From NCBI GenBank assembly GCA_030704615.1, contig CM060732.1:58509053-58573052 (forward strand): a stretch of DNA of 64,000 nucleotides. Reading direction: 5' to 3'. Shown here one piece after another: positions 46,373 to 58,020 of this stretch. Every line of letters begins with the position of its first letter. The stretch's first letter is position 1. Source of the stretch: Takakia lepidozioides. Lineage: Eukaryota; Streptophyta; Takakiopsida; Takakiales; Takakiaceae. Under the pieces are notes generated by a model. The model was not told the DNA's origin. It saw only the letters and a list, made by a program, of their open reading frames with translations, and searched no databases. The translations under genes were made by a program, and so were the position numbers.

Positions 46373-48030
46373 AATGCAGGGGAGTGACATTACATTTTGG
46401 CTTCACCGTTAAGACCCTGCATCACTATAATGGGAGGGCCCTCATACCAACTGCAAGAGGGATATATCCCTCCATACAGGTAATTTTGTGGGCATACTGT
46501 ACTCATGCGTTGCCAAAATAAAAATGGCTAAGTCGTGACCATGCATTTTTCATCCATGCGATGAACGTTTTCGTCATTGATGCTCAACCTAAAATCCGCG
46601 AGGAAGAAAAAACGAAGAGGAAGGTGACGGGCGATTCGTAGCAGCTGCCGCGAGCTGTGGTGTTGACAGGGCAGTCTGTGTTGAGAGGTTGTACCTGCGC
46701 TGTGGGACTTCGCTTGGTTTAGAGGGCAGCATTAAGTGCCTCTGCTTGGTATTCTGTGTAAAGGGAAGCGGTGCCGTCTTTCTCGTTGTGATGATCAATT
46801 CATGGAGATAGGAGCATGTAAGGAGAGCGGCGCACCACCGCTGCCGCCACTGTCTTGAAGATGACAGTTATGGGCAGATGAGCAAGCAAGGAGAACGGCC
46901 ACCTGCCAGAAGCACAAGGAAGAGAATCTGAGCACAATCAATGGAGGTGATAAGGCATGTGGAGTGCTGGCTGGATGGCAACACAGGTTATCTGTAATCA
47001 GGCTTCTAGCTGCCTTTTTGTCTTCTTGCTATAGGTCCATTTCAGTTCTTAAAGAGCTACATGCATAGAAGAATAGAGCAATTTAGTTGGCAAACCACAG
47101 GATGCTCCATAGGATGATGAGGAGACATCATGGCATGATAAACTCTGGAATCAAGACAAGGAGAAAAGGTTGTGGTGGCTGCTGACAGGCGATGGTGAGG
47201 TGCCATCTCGGCAGGCTGACCCACCGCTTCACTGGAGGATAAAAACAGATAAGTTGGTAGACTGTGGGCTTCTTCTTTGGGGTGGACTTAGAAATCGCTT
47301 TTGGTAGATTTAGGACTGCCCTGGTTGTTGAAAGGAAAGGGTGGAGACATGTGATAGAGGAAAGGTTTTTGGAAATGGAATGGAGACTCTGGACTTCAAA
47401 CCAGAACATGGAAGGAATGGATACACCTGCCGTCGTAGTGTCAGTAAGAAAAATGAGTGAAGAGAGAGAGAGAGAGACTGTTGTCACAGAAAACAGAATG
47501 GTCACTGTTGTCTTCATTCTTGTTCTTGTTTCAGTGTTGTAAACCTGCACACAATGCTGCGGGGGGGGGTAGTGATACACTGGACCCAATGTAGATATAG
47601 CTTGTTTGCTTGGACAGATAACTGAGGGTTAGCTGGAACTGTATGAAAACACAAAAGGGATAAGGTGTGATTTCAGCATTGTATCAGGATATGAACGACT
47701 TAAGCCCTTTTGTTGAAAGGAAAGGAGAGATGTTGGGTATTCAGGTTGAATCTGAAGAAGGGATGAGAGCTGTTTTGGGAAATGGGATCTTTTAAAAGAA
47801 AGGGGTAGTGTGAAGGGTTGAGTATTGACGGAGAGAAGAGAGAGAGAGAGAGATAGAGAGACTGATGAAAGGGATGGTTTTGCCTTGTGAGACCAAGGAT
47901 GACTTCATGGCTGGCTGCACTGGATGCCTGGCGGAGTGTGCATTTGCATTACGTGATAGATGGGCTGTATGTGAAGAAGTAAGGAGCCTGTAGACATAGA
48001 CAGAGATAGAGAAACAGACGAGAAAAGGAA

Positions 48031-48073
<43 letters not shown>

Positions 48074-48614
48074 GCTGCTCAGCAAAAAGGGTTGATGGGG
48101 GGATGGCCAACTTGGGGAGATTGAGATGAAGAAAGCATGAATCCTGAAGGAAAACCAGTGCCCCTGCAGTTTATGAAGATCTGAGCTGTCTCCCTCTAAA
48201 TCTGTGTCACCATTACAAAAAGGGATTTCCGACATGTCACTGCTCAAGGGGGTTCACATTAAGGGTCGTATTCACCGCTGCCATTGGGCTGCTTGCATCA
48301 CATAAAAGATCACGCCAACACTGTTGGCGCAGTGAGCATAGGGCCAGGCTGTTGCATAGAAGTAGAACCGAGGGCAAGAACAAACCAAAGACTCCCATCC
48401 ATGTCTTCTCTTCCGCTGCGGCGTGGATGAGGATTCCGCAAACTCTGATCACGAACGAACCTGAAGGAAAAACCCATATAGCCTCATGACGATGGTTGGA
48501 CAGAAAAGAGAACGCTCCTTTCCTTTGCCCTGATACTTCAACAGGGACGAGTAGGAGGAGTACAGATTTAGGATTAACCAGAAGGGGATTCACGCCCCTT
48601 CTTTTCACACTACA
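46364..48614 (+). repeat. LTR D (outer right) with extra CACACTACA end
   Basis: Identical in layout to LTRs A-C up to CTTCTTTT (48605), then carries nine further bases, CACACTACA (48606-48614), absent from the internal LTR-PBS junctions. GTTC (48615-48618) follows, matching 29523-29526. It shares AAAGGAGAG near 47720 with LTR A. Confidence 0.9.
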
Positions 48615-49960
48615 GTTCGTCAGGTCGAAAGTTGGGGCCTGTACGTAGTGATCCTGTGTGGGCGTTGAACTCTCCAACCAAAAAGATGTTTGTGTGTGGG
48701 GTACATAGACGGAACAAATCCGCTTCCAAGGGAACATACGGTGAATCTTGTACGCATGTGAAGGCCGCTGTGTGGAGATGCAGTCGGGGCAAAATAACAT
48801 CCCGCCAGTAAAATATTTGGTTGAGGGTTGTAGCCTTTGATGTGACACCAAATGTACCTTGCCAATGGATCTTTGTATAGGAAAGAAACATATGGGAGAA
48901 GTCAGTCAGCAAAGTCATAAGCAACCCCACCAGAGCTTTTGAGACATGTGCGTGGACGGGTCACTGACTGGAAGCTATAACCAAGAATAAAAGGGGGATC
49001 ATTTACTTCATACGCATGAGTTTCTAAGAGAAAAAGAATATCACACTAATTTTAAAGGATATCCGAGAGCCCTTGCGGATGGCTCCACAACGAGCCATTG
49101 CAGTTCCATGAGCCAATGTTTAGATGTTTAGATGAGCGCGTGGTGGTCTCATGGGGCCCCGACTCCTATTTAGAAGAGAGGCACGACGCTCTTGTTGTCT
49201 AATAATTACCCTCCCATCTCGGTATACCGCGTAATGTCTTTATACTCGAGCCTGTTTGACCTGCTCGAATTGAGCCCGCATGACATTATATGCATGGGGG
49301 TCAGATCATCATTCAAGTATATGTCATGTCCTCTCAATTGAGGCCTCTGGCGGAGAACCCTCTCCCTGGCACCGCTGTCTTTAAATCTAATGAACATGAC
49401 TTTATGCTCCGAAGATCCTGCATGCCAAGCCCGTTCAATGCCACTCGCTCTTCATGGTAGAGCCAGGTTTTGCTGAATGAGGGTGGTTGCTGCTTCAAGG
49501 GGTCACCCTCTGCCAGGTTCCTCAACTTCCCAGTAACGCAGATGTTAAGGGCTTTGAAAGCCCGTTGTTGTTCATCCCTCAAGGTAGCCGATACTGTCTC
49601 TTCTAAAGAGCGGGAGTGTTGTTGGATGGTCTTGTGTTTCCCTTGACTATGTTAGCCCAAGAAGAAGCCTTTGCCTTATGAGCTTGGAGTTCTTGGGCCA
49701 TTGAATAAGTCTCCATCTTATGGGTTTCCGGCTCTTTAAAGTAAGAGTTTCCATCTGTTGGTGGATACTTGTCATGGGTGCACTGGAAGTGTTCATCTCT
49801 ATTAAGGTCCCCACTTCCCCTTCCAGTTTAGAGATACGCATGCAAGTTGCTTTGGTATTGAGTTGTTTCAACAGACTCTCTACCTTGGTATTGCTCTATG
49901 TAGATGCATATATTGGTACAAATTTCTTTTCAGATCGTTCTTGATCTTAAGGCAGACAGT
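48615..49960 (-). pseudogene. Host LINE, ORF1-like and endonuclease N-terminal part
   Basis: The minus strand from about 49870 gives a coiled-coil-like stretch (RISKLEGEVGTLIEMN) and then an RRM-like LINE ORF1 piece (FIRFKDSGARERVLRQRPQL…IYLNDDLTP). Towards the array, HWQGTFGVTSKATTLNQIFYW…TNIFLVGEFNAHTGS is an APE-type endonuclease with the GDFNAHTG motif changed to GEFNAHTG. It continues across the array into 28790-29526. Several frame breaks. The exact 5' end is not clear; related-looking sequence may run to about 50430. Confidence 0.7.
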
Positions 49961-52900
49961 TTAGACATTGTATTGCCAAAACAGGGCAGTTTGCGAGTTA
50001 TCTGGGAATTGCTGGTAAAGCACGTATGAATTTAGATTATGTTTGAGAAGACCATGGAGGAGCTCTGGCGTCAAAATGACCGTAGGGAGCTGCATCGACA
50101 GCGAGTTAGGCTGCCAATTCGGTACCAGTAACGACAACATGCACATGTTCGAAACAATACATGACGACTGTACCAGTCCCGGATTGCGATCTCTCTATTC
50201 TCCCGCCTTTCAAGTCCACTAGGAGCACGCGGCGAGGAGTCTTGGCAATTGGAGGAAACAATCTGTATAGCGATGAAATATCGCGACAAAACAAGTGCTG
50301 CATCGGAGCAAACGACGGGTGAATGAGCTTTCCAGTGAAGTTTTGGACTCCTTAGTGATGCAAAGTGTGTAGGAGGGAACTCCAGATGATCTGTGACCCA
50401 GTGGCAGGGCCAAAGACCCCCTGGGGGCACCACCAGTATTTTTATTGCCAGAAAGCGGCAAACTGCCTATATGACGAAACCATGGAAACCAACCAAAGGT
50501 GTGGCTTTTCTTCCCTGATTCCCTTTGAGATTTTATGGGCAGCTACGGGGCATCTAATTACAATTTTTTACCAAGTTTGGGGATTTTTTGGAGATGATAA
50601 AAGACGACATCAAATTATCAAACCGGAGGCAGTTGCGAAAGGCGATTAAATAGAATTCTAGTTCATCCAATGGATGAAAACTGGAAATTCGACCTCCAAG
50701 ATGAATGGATGAGAAGACAATCTAGCGCCAACTGGTCATCCTGGATGGATGAAAAACCAGATTTATCATTAATACCAAGGTTTTCCATCCATGGTTATTA
50801 TTTTATGGTGTTCTATCATTTTTAAATTATAGACTCGTGTAAGAAATAATAATTTAAGATTATCCTTCACTAGTATAAGAGGCCCCAAAAACACAATAAA
50901 AGAAGAGCAGGCTCCTCTTGTTCTTCATCTAGTCTCATTTCTTTGCTTTGGCCTCTTGCTTGTGTAGTTAGTTTTGAGCTTGAGGGAACTAGATCCTAGA
51001 GGGTTGAGCTTGTGGCTTTCTAGTAGTAAAAGCAAGCATAGTGAGAGCAGGATAGTCCTAGCTCAAGGCCTTGTGGCCATTTGAGGCAAGAAGTAGAGGA
51101 AGCACTCCATGACGTGAGAGACTTGATGATGAGTAGAAGTACCGAAGGAGGACCAGATTTGAGTACCATTCTACCAAGCGATTTAGTGCATCCCAAACAC
51201 CACTTGTTTCAGAGGGTGACTTACCATATTATCTTGACATTTGAATTCATTTGTTTCATTTATTGTTCAAGCTTATTCCAAGAAGGGACCTTATAGCATT
51301 GCTTGCTAGAAATCTATAAAAACTAACCCTCTTTCAAAGAGGATGTGTATGCATCTGTATGTGCATGTGTAAAGAGTACAGATGTAAAGCCCCAAGAGAC
51401 AGGGCCTTAGGAATCTAACCCAATTACGTCATGGAAGTGAGGGTAGATGTCCATTATTATGTTTAAGGAGAGGGCGAGCTCGCATGAAGTGACGAAGCTC
51501 TTGTCAAATTTCCATTTCTAGCTTAGTGGCAACGGCCATATTGCATGAGACGGCGAAGCTATCGCCAAAATTTCCATATTATTAATTTCATATCTATGTT
51601 CATAAGCCCCCTGGCCATACAGGACCATGGGAGACAGTGCTAACTAGCTTTATAAGTGGTTAAGCTATTTTGTAGAGAGCTGCCAGAAAAGGCAGAGCCC
51701 AACACTTAAGTGCCGGCGCCTTAGGCGCCTCTAGGCTAGAGGTCAACCATGGAGGTTGCCTAGAATCGCCATGGAAAGACGCATCTAACACGATGGCGCG
51801 GCCTTCCCCCCTGCGGGGAGTTGACCTCTGGAACAAAGTACGGGTTGCTGGTACATTGCGTCAGCACCAGGCGCCATAGCTAGGCCCTCGCAGGTACGAC
51901 ACGAGCGGCAGAGACGGCGGAGCCTGCTATTACCCACTGGACCGGCGCCAGCGGCGGGCAAGTCACGCCGCGCCACATAGCGCTGGCCGCAGGGTATCGG
52001 TTTTAACCGCTGGATATTACAACGGACCCCGCCATGGACTGTTGGTCCCTGGTACGGGTATTTTAAGGGGGGTTTTCTCCCTATGCCTTTGATTTCTTGT
52101 GCACTATTCATGGTGTTCTTCTTGCATGGGAATGAAGGCGTGTTTTAGCAAATGATAAGAAATGGTTAGTACCATTGGATAGGCCCGATTGAGACCATCA
52201 GTTTGATATGTATTCCGGGGCTTGTGAAAGCATGGCTCACGGGTGGATGCCACAGGCAGAGAGAGAGAGCCCAGAGACAAGGAGGAGAGACTCTATGGTA
52301 GGGGTTTCACAAGGTAGAAGATGACATGTTCCAACTTCGTTCTAGGCTGGTTGTTTGTATAAATTAATCAGATTATATTGGAAGTAGGTGGAAGAGGCGC
52401 AGGGAATGGATCTTGGGACCGACTGAAGGTTTAATCATTGATTACACACCAGGGTGGCAATCAAATGAGAAACTGATGGGCGGCAGATTTCATTCATCCT
52501 GGCCCGGTGATTATTTAAGTCGCTAATGCGTTATTGATTGGTTTGGTATAAGAATTTAGGGGCACTCCCAAGTGGAGAGCGGTTCCCCAATGCTCCCGAC
52601 ATAAAGGGCGTTCCCCTGGTACCGTGAGGGTAATTTAGTTAGCTCCAGAATCCTACGATGATTCTCTATTTCTACGAATTTCATGCATTTGTAGGAAGGT
52701 TTTAATTATTTGTTCTTTATTAGTCAGCAGGGTAATTCGCCTTTAATAAGGGGTTTTATCCGGACCCCCTTAACTTAAAACAAAAGCTTTAAAGGTATCG
52801 CCCCCTTCCGCCGAGGATATTTGAAGGCAAATACCCGGCCGCTGGGGGGCCTTGGGCCAAGGAACGGCCATTGTTGTATTAGATCTCGGGAATTACATAA

Positions 52901-53417
52901 AGGTTTGAATTATTATCATTCACCCGATGGACTGACCATTGAGGTTGAAACTTGGATCGCTCCAAGCAGGGGAGACTGACTTGGAAAAGCGGATCCGGTC
53001 CTTTCCTAGGAGGTAAGAAACTAATCCACCTCGGGATTTAGGGGGGGGGGCATTGGGCGGGAGATAGATGATCCCCGTCTCCCTAGGCTCGAGATTCGTT
53101 TTGTGATGGGATTTGAAGGTTCGTCCCGGCTATAAGCGTGTTGGGAGTCCAGGCATGTAGGAAGTAGTAATAACAAAGTCTTGGAAGGCAATTACGATTA
53201 AAGACGTAGAAAATCCATAAACAAAACGTAGGTCTAGGAAATGCAAATCGCCCTATGAAGTGGAGTTGTTAAGCTTTGCTTTGTCGGTAGGAAGTTAGAC
53301 TGTTTAGATCCATCCATAGCTGCCACAGACCCCTGCAGTTACCGCAGCCGGGTAGGCGGTTCGTTGGGTCCAACCTACACCGCAACTTGCCACGCCCCCT
53401 TAGGCTAGTAGGCCGTC
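49961..53417. other. No recognisable gene
   Basis: No convincing coding region. Seen here: CATCC/GGATG inverted motifs at 50661-50680 and about 50736-50760; a TATA-like AGTATAAGAGG near 50873 followed by an A-rich then T-rich stretch that could be an LTR promoter; a GC-rich block at 51700-52050; and a G run at 53041. It could be a worn LTR element, but no paired LTRs were found. Confidence 0.4.
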
Positions 53418-53441
53418 ACCCTGGTCGCGCGCGACCAGGGT
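53418..53441. repeat. Perfect 24-bp palindrome
   Basis: The left arm ACCCTGGTCGCG (53418-53429) is followed directly by its exact complement (53430-53441), with no spacer. It marks the change from the GC-rich unassigned region to the LINE-associated fragment. Confidence 0.9.
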
Positions 53442-54100
53442 CATCACTCTCTAAAAAAGAGGCTCACAAGACAGACACTTCAGCTTGCAGGCTCTCCAAA
53501 GCTTTGTCTCGAGCTGCACATAATTTCTTGACATCTTTGTCCTTGGCTGCAAGCAACTTCTCGACGTCTTTATCTCGTGCATTGAGCAGCTCTGCTGCAG
53601 CATCTCCTTGGAGATGCAACGAGATTGCAGGGTAGCTACTTGATCCCGTAGAATTTGGATATTGGCGCTCCGCGTGGAGTACTGTCGCAGAGGAAAAAGA
53701 TGCTGAGAGGTCGGGCCAGGAAGTAGAAGTCTAGTGCCGAGAGTGGGTAGACCCTTGAGGTCATCCAAGATGTCATCCCCCATGTCATGGACTGGAAACA
53801 AGTTCAGGGAAGTTTTTTGCCTAACTTCATTTTCATCACACAATCTCATGGCAACAGACATGGTTGGACACGATAGCTTCTAAGTCAAATTTATCCAGCA
53901 GAGTGAAGACTTGCGGTTCCAGGTCCATGTCCTTGAGAATCTCTTCTATTGTCTTCTGCCAGGACCTAGCCTGTTTGACAGGGCGGTGGGCGGTCATGTT
54001 TCCAAAGTATAGAGTCGATTAACTTAGGATATCTGGTGTTGGACATATTCTGCAGCTGACCCCACCATCTGACCTTAAACTCATCTCGTCGGGAGCTTAA
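53442..54100 (-). repeat. LINE-associated fragment related to 19290-19570
   Basis: Contains a minus-strand frame of 136 residues (DENEVRQ…FPVHDMGDDILDDLKGLP…) and shares several 9-16-base blocks, in the same order, with 19290-19570; the DENEVRQ element also recurs near 17165. It also holds short direct repeats around TTGTCTCGAGC / TCTTTATCTCGTGC. No function identified. Confidence 0.45.
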
Positions 54101-54800
54101 GAAAGAGGGAGAAAAAGGGAGAGATCAGGGAAAATAAATAAATAAAATAAAATAGACTGAGCAGCTGTTGCTCAGCAGCTGCAGCTGCAGCTGCTTGGTC
54201 ACTCCCTCCCCAACTTTTTTTTTCCTTTGTTGCCCCATCTCTCCCTTTGTCTCCCTCTCTACTGGGAACCGGCAGGTTGTTATCAGTGTTGATTTCCTAT
54301 TTTTTCACCCATACCGGATGAAGTTTTGACAGAGGCTCATCCATCCTCTCACTAGAAGCATTCGTGTCTTTTCCGAATCGACCGGGTGTCCGCCAACCAC
54401 TCCGGGAACCACTTGGCAGTAAGCGAGACTACTGGAGAGTCGAAACGGACAATGTGGGCCCACGGGGGCATTTCAGACGGCGGGTAGAAGTGGGGTCAAC
54501 GACTCCGGAGTCGTAGCAAAAATCCGGGCTATTTAATTAATTACGGAAATACATAAAAGCTGAAAAAACGGAAATTCCTTAATTACTGCACATGCGACTA
54601 GAAATTTTCATTCATAATTTGATTAATGGAATAAAGATATTTATTCATTATAGTGAATATGTAGTCGACTCAACGACTCCATGAACCACTGCACATTGAT
54701 TGCACCCGTGATTCGGGGCCACATTTGCTGACGTGTGTTTCACAAGAACAAATAAAGAAAATGTGGCCTTGGGGGAATAGACATTTTAATATGTACTGCC
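54101..54800. other. No gene seen
   Basis: Includes a CAGCTG run (54165-54196), an AT-rich stretch and one CCATACCGGATGAA motif near 54309. Nothing codes convincingly. Confidence 0.4.
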
Positions 54801-55949
54801 TCCACCTGGAAGTGACATGGAAGGTCCATAGTCCAGCTTGTAAGGTTTGTCGTTCTGAACACCGCCCTGGTGGACATGTATGCTGAATGCGGGAGCATTG
54901 AAGATGCGAAGGTAGTGTTCGACTGTGGCTCAACGAGATGTGGTGTCGTGGAGTGCGATGATCGCATTGACAACAAGGCAAGGATGTATGCATGATTTGT
55001 GCAGAGGCAGTGATAGCTGAAGGAGCAGGATAGAGTGTGGGTCCATATTCATCCAAGAGGGTCGGATTTCAAGCTCCAGATTACCTATGGATCCCTGTGG
55101 AAGGATAGCTACAAGAATCCTCCATGGGTACATGGTCAGCTGGAAGCGGCAGCTGTAGCGGCACAGTTGATAAAATCAGGCACCTCAACCATGACCACAG
55201 CTTCTGGAAGAGGATCAAGAGAGGGAGTCCACAATGCCTCTTCTAGCACTTATGGGCATGTGAAGATGCTTTATGAGGCAGGCAGACTGAAAGAGGCTCT
55301 ACAGATTTTAAACAGAGGCATTTCAGCAGATGTAGATACGTATGTGTGTCTCTTGCATAAGTGCATCAAGATGAAAGGCCTAGAAGTTGGAAAGCAGGTG
55401 CACACTCACATTGTCCAAAGTGGATTCACGCCGAACGTTTTTCTACTCAACAACCTTGTCAACATGTATGTTAAGGGGAGCATCATGGATGATCACCAAG
55501 TGTTCAACACAGAATGCCTCAAAGCTGGAATTGCACCGGATGTCATTCTGAACACTGCCCTGACCTGGACATGTATGCCAAATGTGGATGCAAAGGGAGT
55601 TTTCGACACTATGGCTAAACGAGATGTGGTGTTGTGGAGTGCGATGCTTGTAGGGTATGCACAACAGGGACATGGGATGGAGGCTTTGGAGACCTATGAT
55701 CCAAGGATGGGGGAGGGGGTGAAGCCCGGCCACTTTGTGTGCATTTGCAATGCTTGTGCAAGCCTGGCAGCCCTGGACAAGGGCAAAGAGGTGCATGGGG
55801 ATATCATCAAAGCTAGAATTGTACCAAATGTCATTCTGAACCATACCCTAGTGGACATGTATGTGAAATGTGGTGCATCGAGCCTGGACGAGGGCAAAGA
55901 GGTGCATGGGGTATCATCAAAGCTGGAATTGTACCAAATGTCATTATGA
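54800..55949 (+). pseudogene. PPR pseudogene A
   Basis: PPR proteins bind organelle RNA in plants. Here 54850-54960 gives broken PPR residues (NTALVDMYAECGSIEDAK), then 55035-55949 is open for 304 residues: a non-PPR start (RGSDFKLQITYGSLW…AAQLIKSGTS), then PPR motifs DTYVCLLHKCIKMKGLEVGKQ, NLVNMYVKGSIMDDHQVF, a skipped part, DVVLWSAMLVGYAQQGHGMEALETY and ICNACASLAALDKGKEVHGDII. Internal deletions remove half-motifs (VFNTECLKAGIAPD). The last repeat is shifted out of frame, so it reads as a damaged PLS-type PPR gene. Confidence 0.7.
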
Positions 55950-58020
55950 ACACTGCCCTGGCAGCTCTGGAAAAAGGGGAAAGAGGTCCATGGCGACATC
56001 TTCAGAGCTGGAATTGTACCAAATGTCATTCTGAACCATATCTTGGTGGACATGTATGCAAAATGTGGGTGCATTGAGCCCTGGACAAGGGCGAAGCGGT
56101 GCATGGGGTATCATCAAAGTGGAATTGTACCAAATGTCATTATGAACACTACCCTGGCAGCTCTGGAAAAGGGGAAAGAGGACCATGGCGACATCTTCAG
56201 AGCTAGAATTGTACCAAATGTCATTCTAAACCATACCTTGGTGGACATGTTTGCAAAATGTGGGTGCAAAGGGATCTACGATCGAGGATGCAAAGGGAGT
56301 GTGCGACACTATGGCTGAACGAGATGTGGTGTCGTGGAGTGCGATGCTTGCAGGGTATGCACGGCAGGGACGTGGGATGGAGGCTTTGGAGACCTATGAG
56401 CAAATGATGGGGGAAGCACAACATGTTTGTGTGCATTTGCAATGCTCGTGCAAGCCTGGCAGCCCTGGAGAAGGGCAAGAGGTGCATGGGGATATCATCA
56501 AAGCTGGAATTGTGCCAAATGTCAATCTGAACACTGCCCTAGCAGCTTTGGAAAAGGGGAAAGATGTCCATGGCGACATCTTCAGAGTTGGAATTGTACC
56601 AGATGTCATTCTGAACAATACCCTGGTGAACATGTTTGCAAAATGTGGGTGCATCTAGGATGCAAAGGGAGTGTTCGACACTATGGCTGAACGAGATGTG
56701 GTGTCGTGGAGTGCGATGCTTGCAGGGTATGCACGGCAGGGACGTGGGATGGAGGCTTTGGAGACCTATGAGCAAATGATGGGGGAAGCACATCATGTTT
56801 GTGTGCATTTGCAATGCTTGTGCAAGCCTGGCAGCCCTGGAGAAGGGCAAGAGGTGCATGGGGATATAATCAAAGCTGGAATTGTGCCAAATGTCAATCT
56901 AAACACTGCCCAACCCTGGTGAACATGTTTGCAAAATGTGGGTGCATCTAGGATGCAAAGGGAGTGTTCGACACTATGGCTGAACGAGATGTGGTGTCGT
57001 GGAGTGCGATGCTTACAGGGTATGCACGGCAGGGACGTGGGATGGAGGCTTTGGAGACCTATGAGCAAATGATGGGGGAAGCACATCATGTTTGTGTGCA
57101 TTTGCAATGCTTGTGCAAGCCTGGCAGCCCTGGAGAAGGGCAAGAGGTGCATGGGGATATCATCAAAGCTGGAATTGTGCCAAATGTCAATCTGAACACT
57201 GCCCTGGCAACTTTGGAAATGGGGAAAGATGTCCTTGGCGACATCTTCAGAGTTGGAATTGTACCAGATGTCATTCTGAACAAAACCCTGGTGAACATGT
57301 TTGCAAAATGTGGGTGCATCTAGGATGCAAAGGGAGTGTTCGACACTATGGCTGAACGAGATGTGGTGTCGTGGAGTGCGATGCTTGCAAGGTATGCACG
57401 GCAGGGACGTGGGATGGAGGCTTTGGAGACCTATGAGCAAATGATGGGGGAAGCACATCATGTTTGTGTGCATTTGCAATGCTTGTGCAAGCCTGGCAGC
57501 CCTGGAGAAGGGCAAGAGGTGCATGGGGATATAATCAAAGCTGGAATTGTGCCAAATGTCAATCTGAACACTGCCCTGGCAGCTTTGGAAATGGGGAAAG
57601 ATGTCCTTGGCGACATCTTCAGAGCTGGAATTGTACCAGATGACATTCTGAACAATACCCTGGTGAACATGTTTGCAAAATGTGGGTGCATCTAGGATGC
57701 AAAGGGAGTGTTCGACACTATGGCTGAACGACATGTGGTGTCGTGGAGTGCGATATGATGTGCTTGCAGGGTATGCACAGCAGGGATGTGGAATGGAGGC
57801 TTTGGAGATCTATGAGCAATGGAAGCACATCATGTTTGTGTGCATTTGCAATGCTTGTGCAAGCCTAGCTGCGGGCCTGGAGAAGGCAAAGAGGTGCATG
57901 GGGATATCATCAAGCTGGAATTGTACCAAATATCAATCTGAACACTGCCCTGGCAGCTTTGGAAAAGGGGAAAGAGGTCCACATGGCGACATCTTCAGAG
58001 CTGGAATTGTACCAAAGTGA
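55950..58020 (+). repeat. Tandem PPR pseudo-units, about 371 bp
   Basis: The sequence GGATGCAAAGGGAGTG recurs near 56287, 56659, 56952, 57324 and 57695, giving spacings of about 372, 293, 372 and 371. Each unit holds VFDTMAERDVVSWSAMLAGY, GMEALETYEQMMGE, EVHGDIIKAGIVPNVN and VPDVILNNTLVNMFAKCGCI. From the unit starting near 56287 on, units share a frame-shifted tract (HVCVHLQC.CKPG) and a TAG after GCI, so the damage came before the amplification. At 55860-56240 shorter half-units (VHG.IIKAGIVPNVIMNTALAALEKG) are repeated. Confidence 0.75.

Larger units (their letters stand above)
29527..48614 (+). mobile_element. Tandem array of three LTR-retrotransposon units sharing four LTRs
   Basis: Order LTR-internal-LTR-internal-LTR-internal-LTR, with LTR starts at 29527, 35137, 40751 and 46364 (periods 5610, 5614 and 5613). 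Flanked by GTTC on both sides, so it is one insertion site inside the LINE endonuclease. Units are almost identical; the 1094-aa ORFs differ by single residues. Each unit has a primer-binding site and a polypurine tract but no RT or integrase core, so it needs proteins supplied in trans, probably by the family at 4969-15832, with which it shares LTR ends, PPT and an integrase-tail sequence. Confidence 0.9.

Noticed and set aside
51081-51296. Gag-like reading (RQEVEEALHDVRDLMMS)
   Set aside because: Too short, and no LTR, zinc knuckle or neighbouring pol to support it.
52750-52870. Possible tRNA or rRNA gene in the GC-rich part
   Set aside because: No cloverleaf, A/B box pair or recognisable rRNA segment could be made out.
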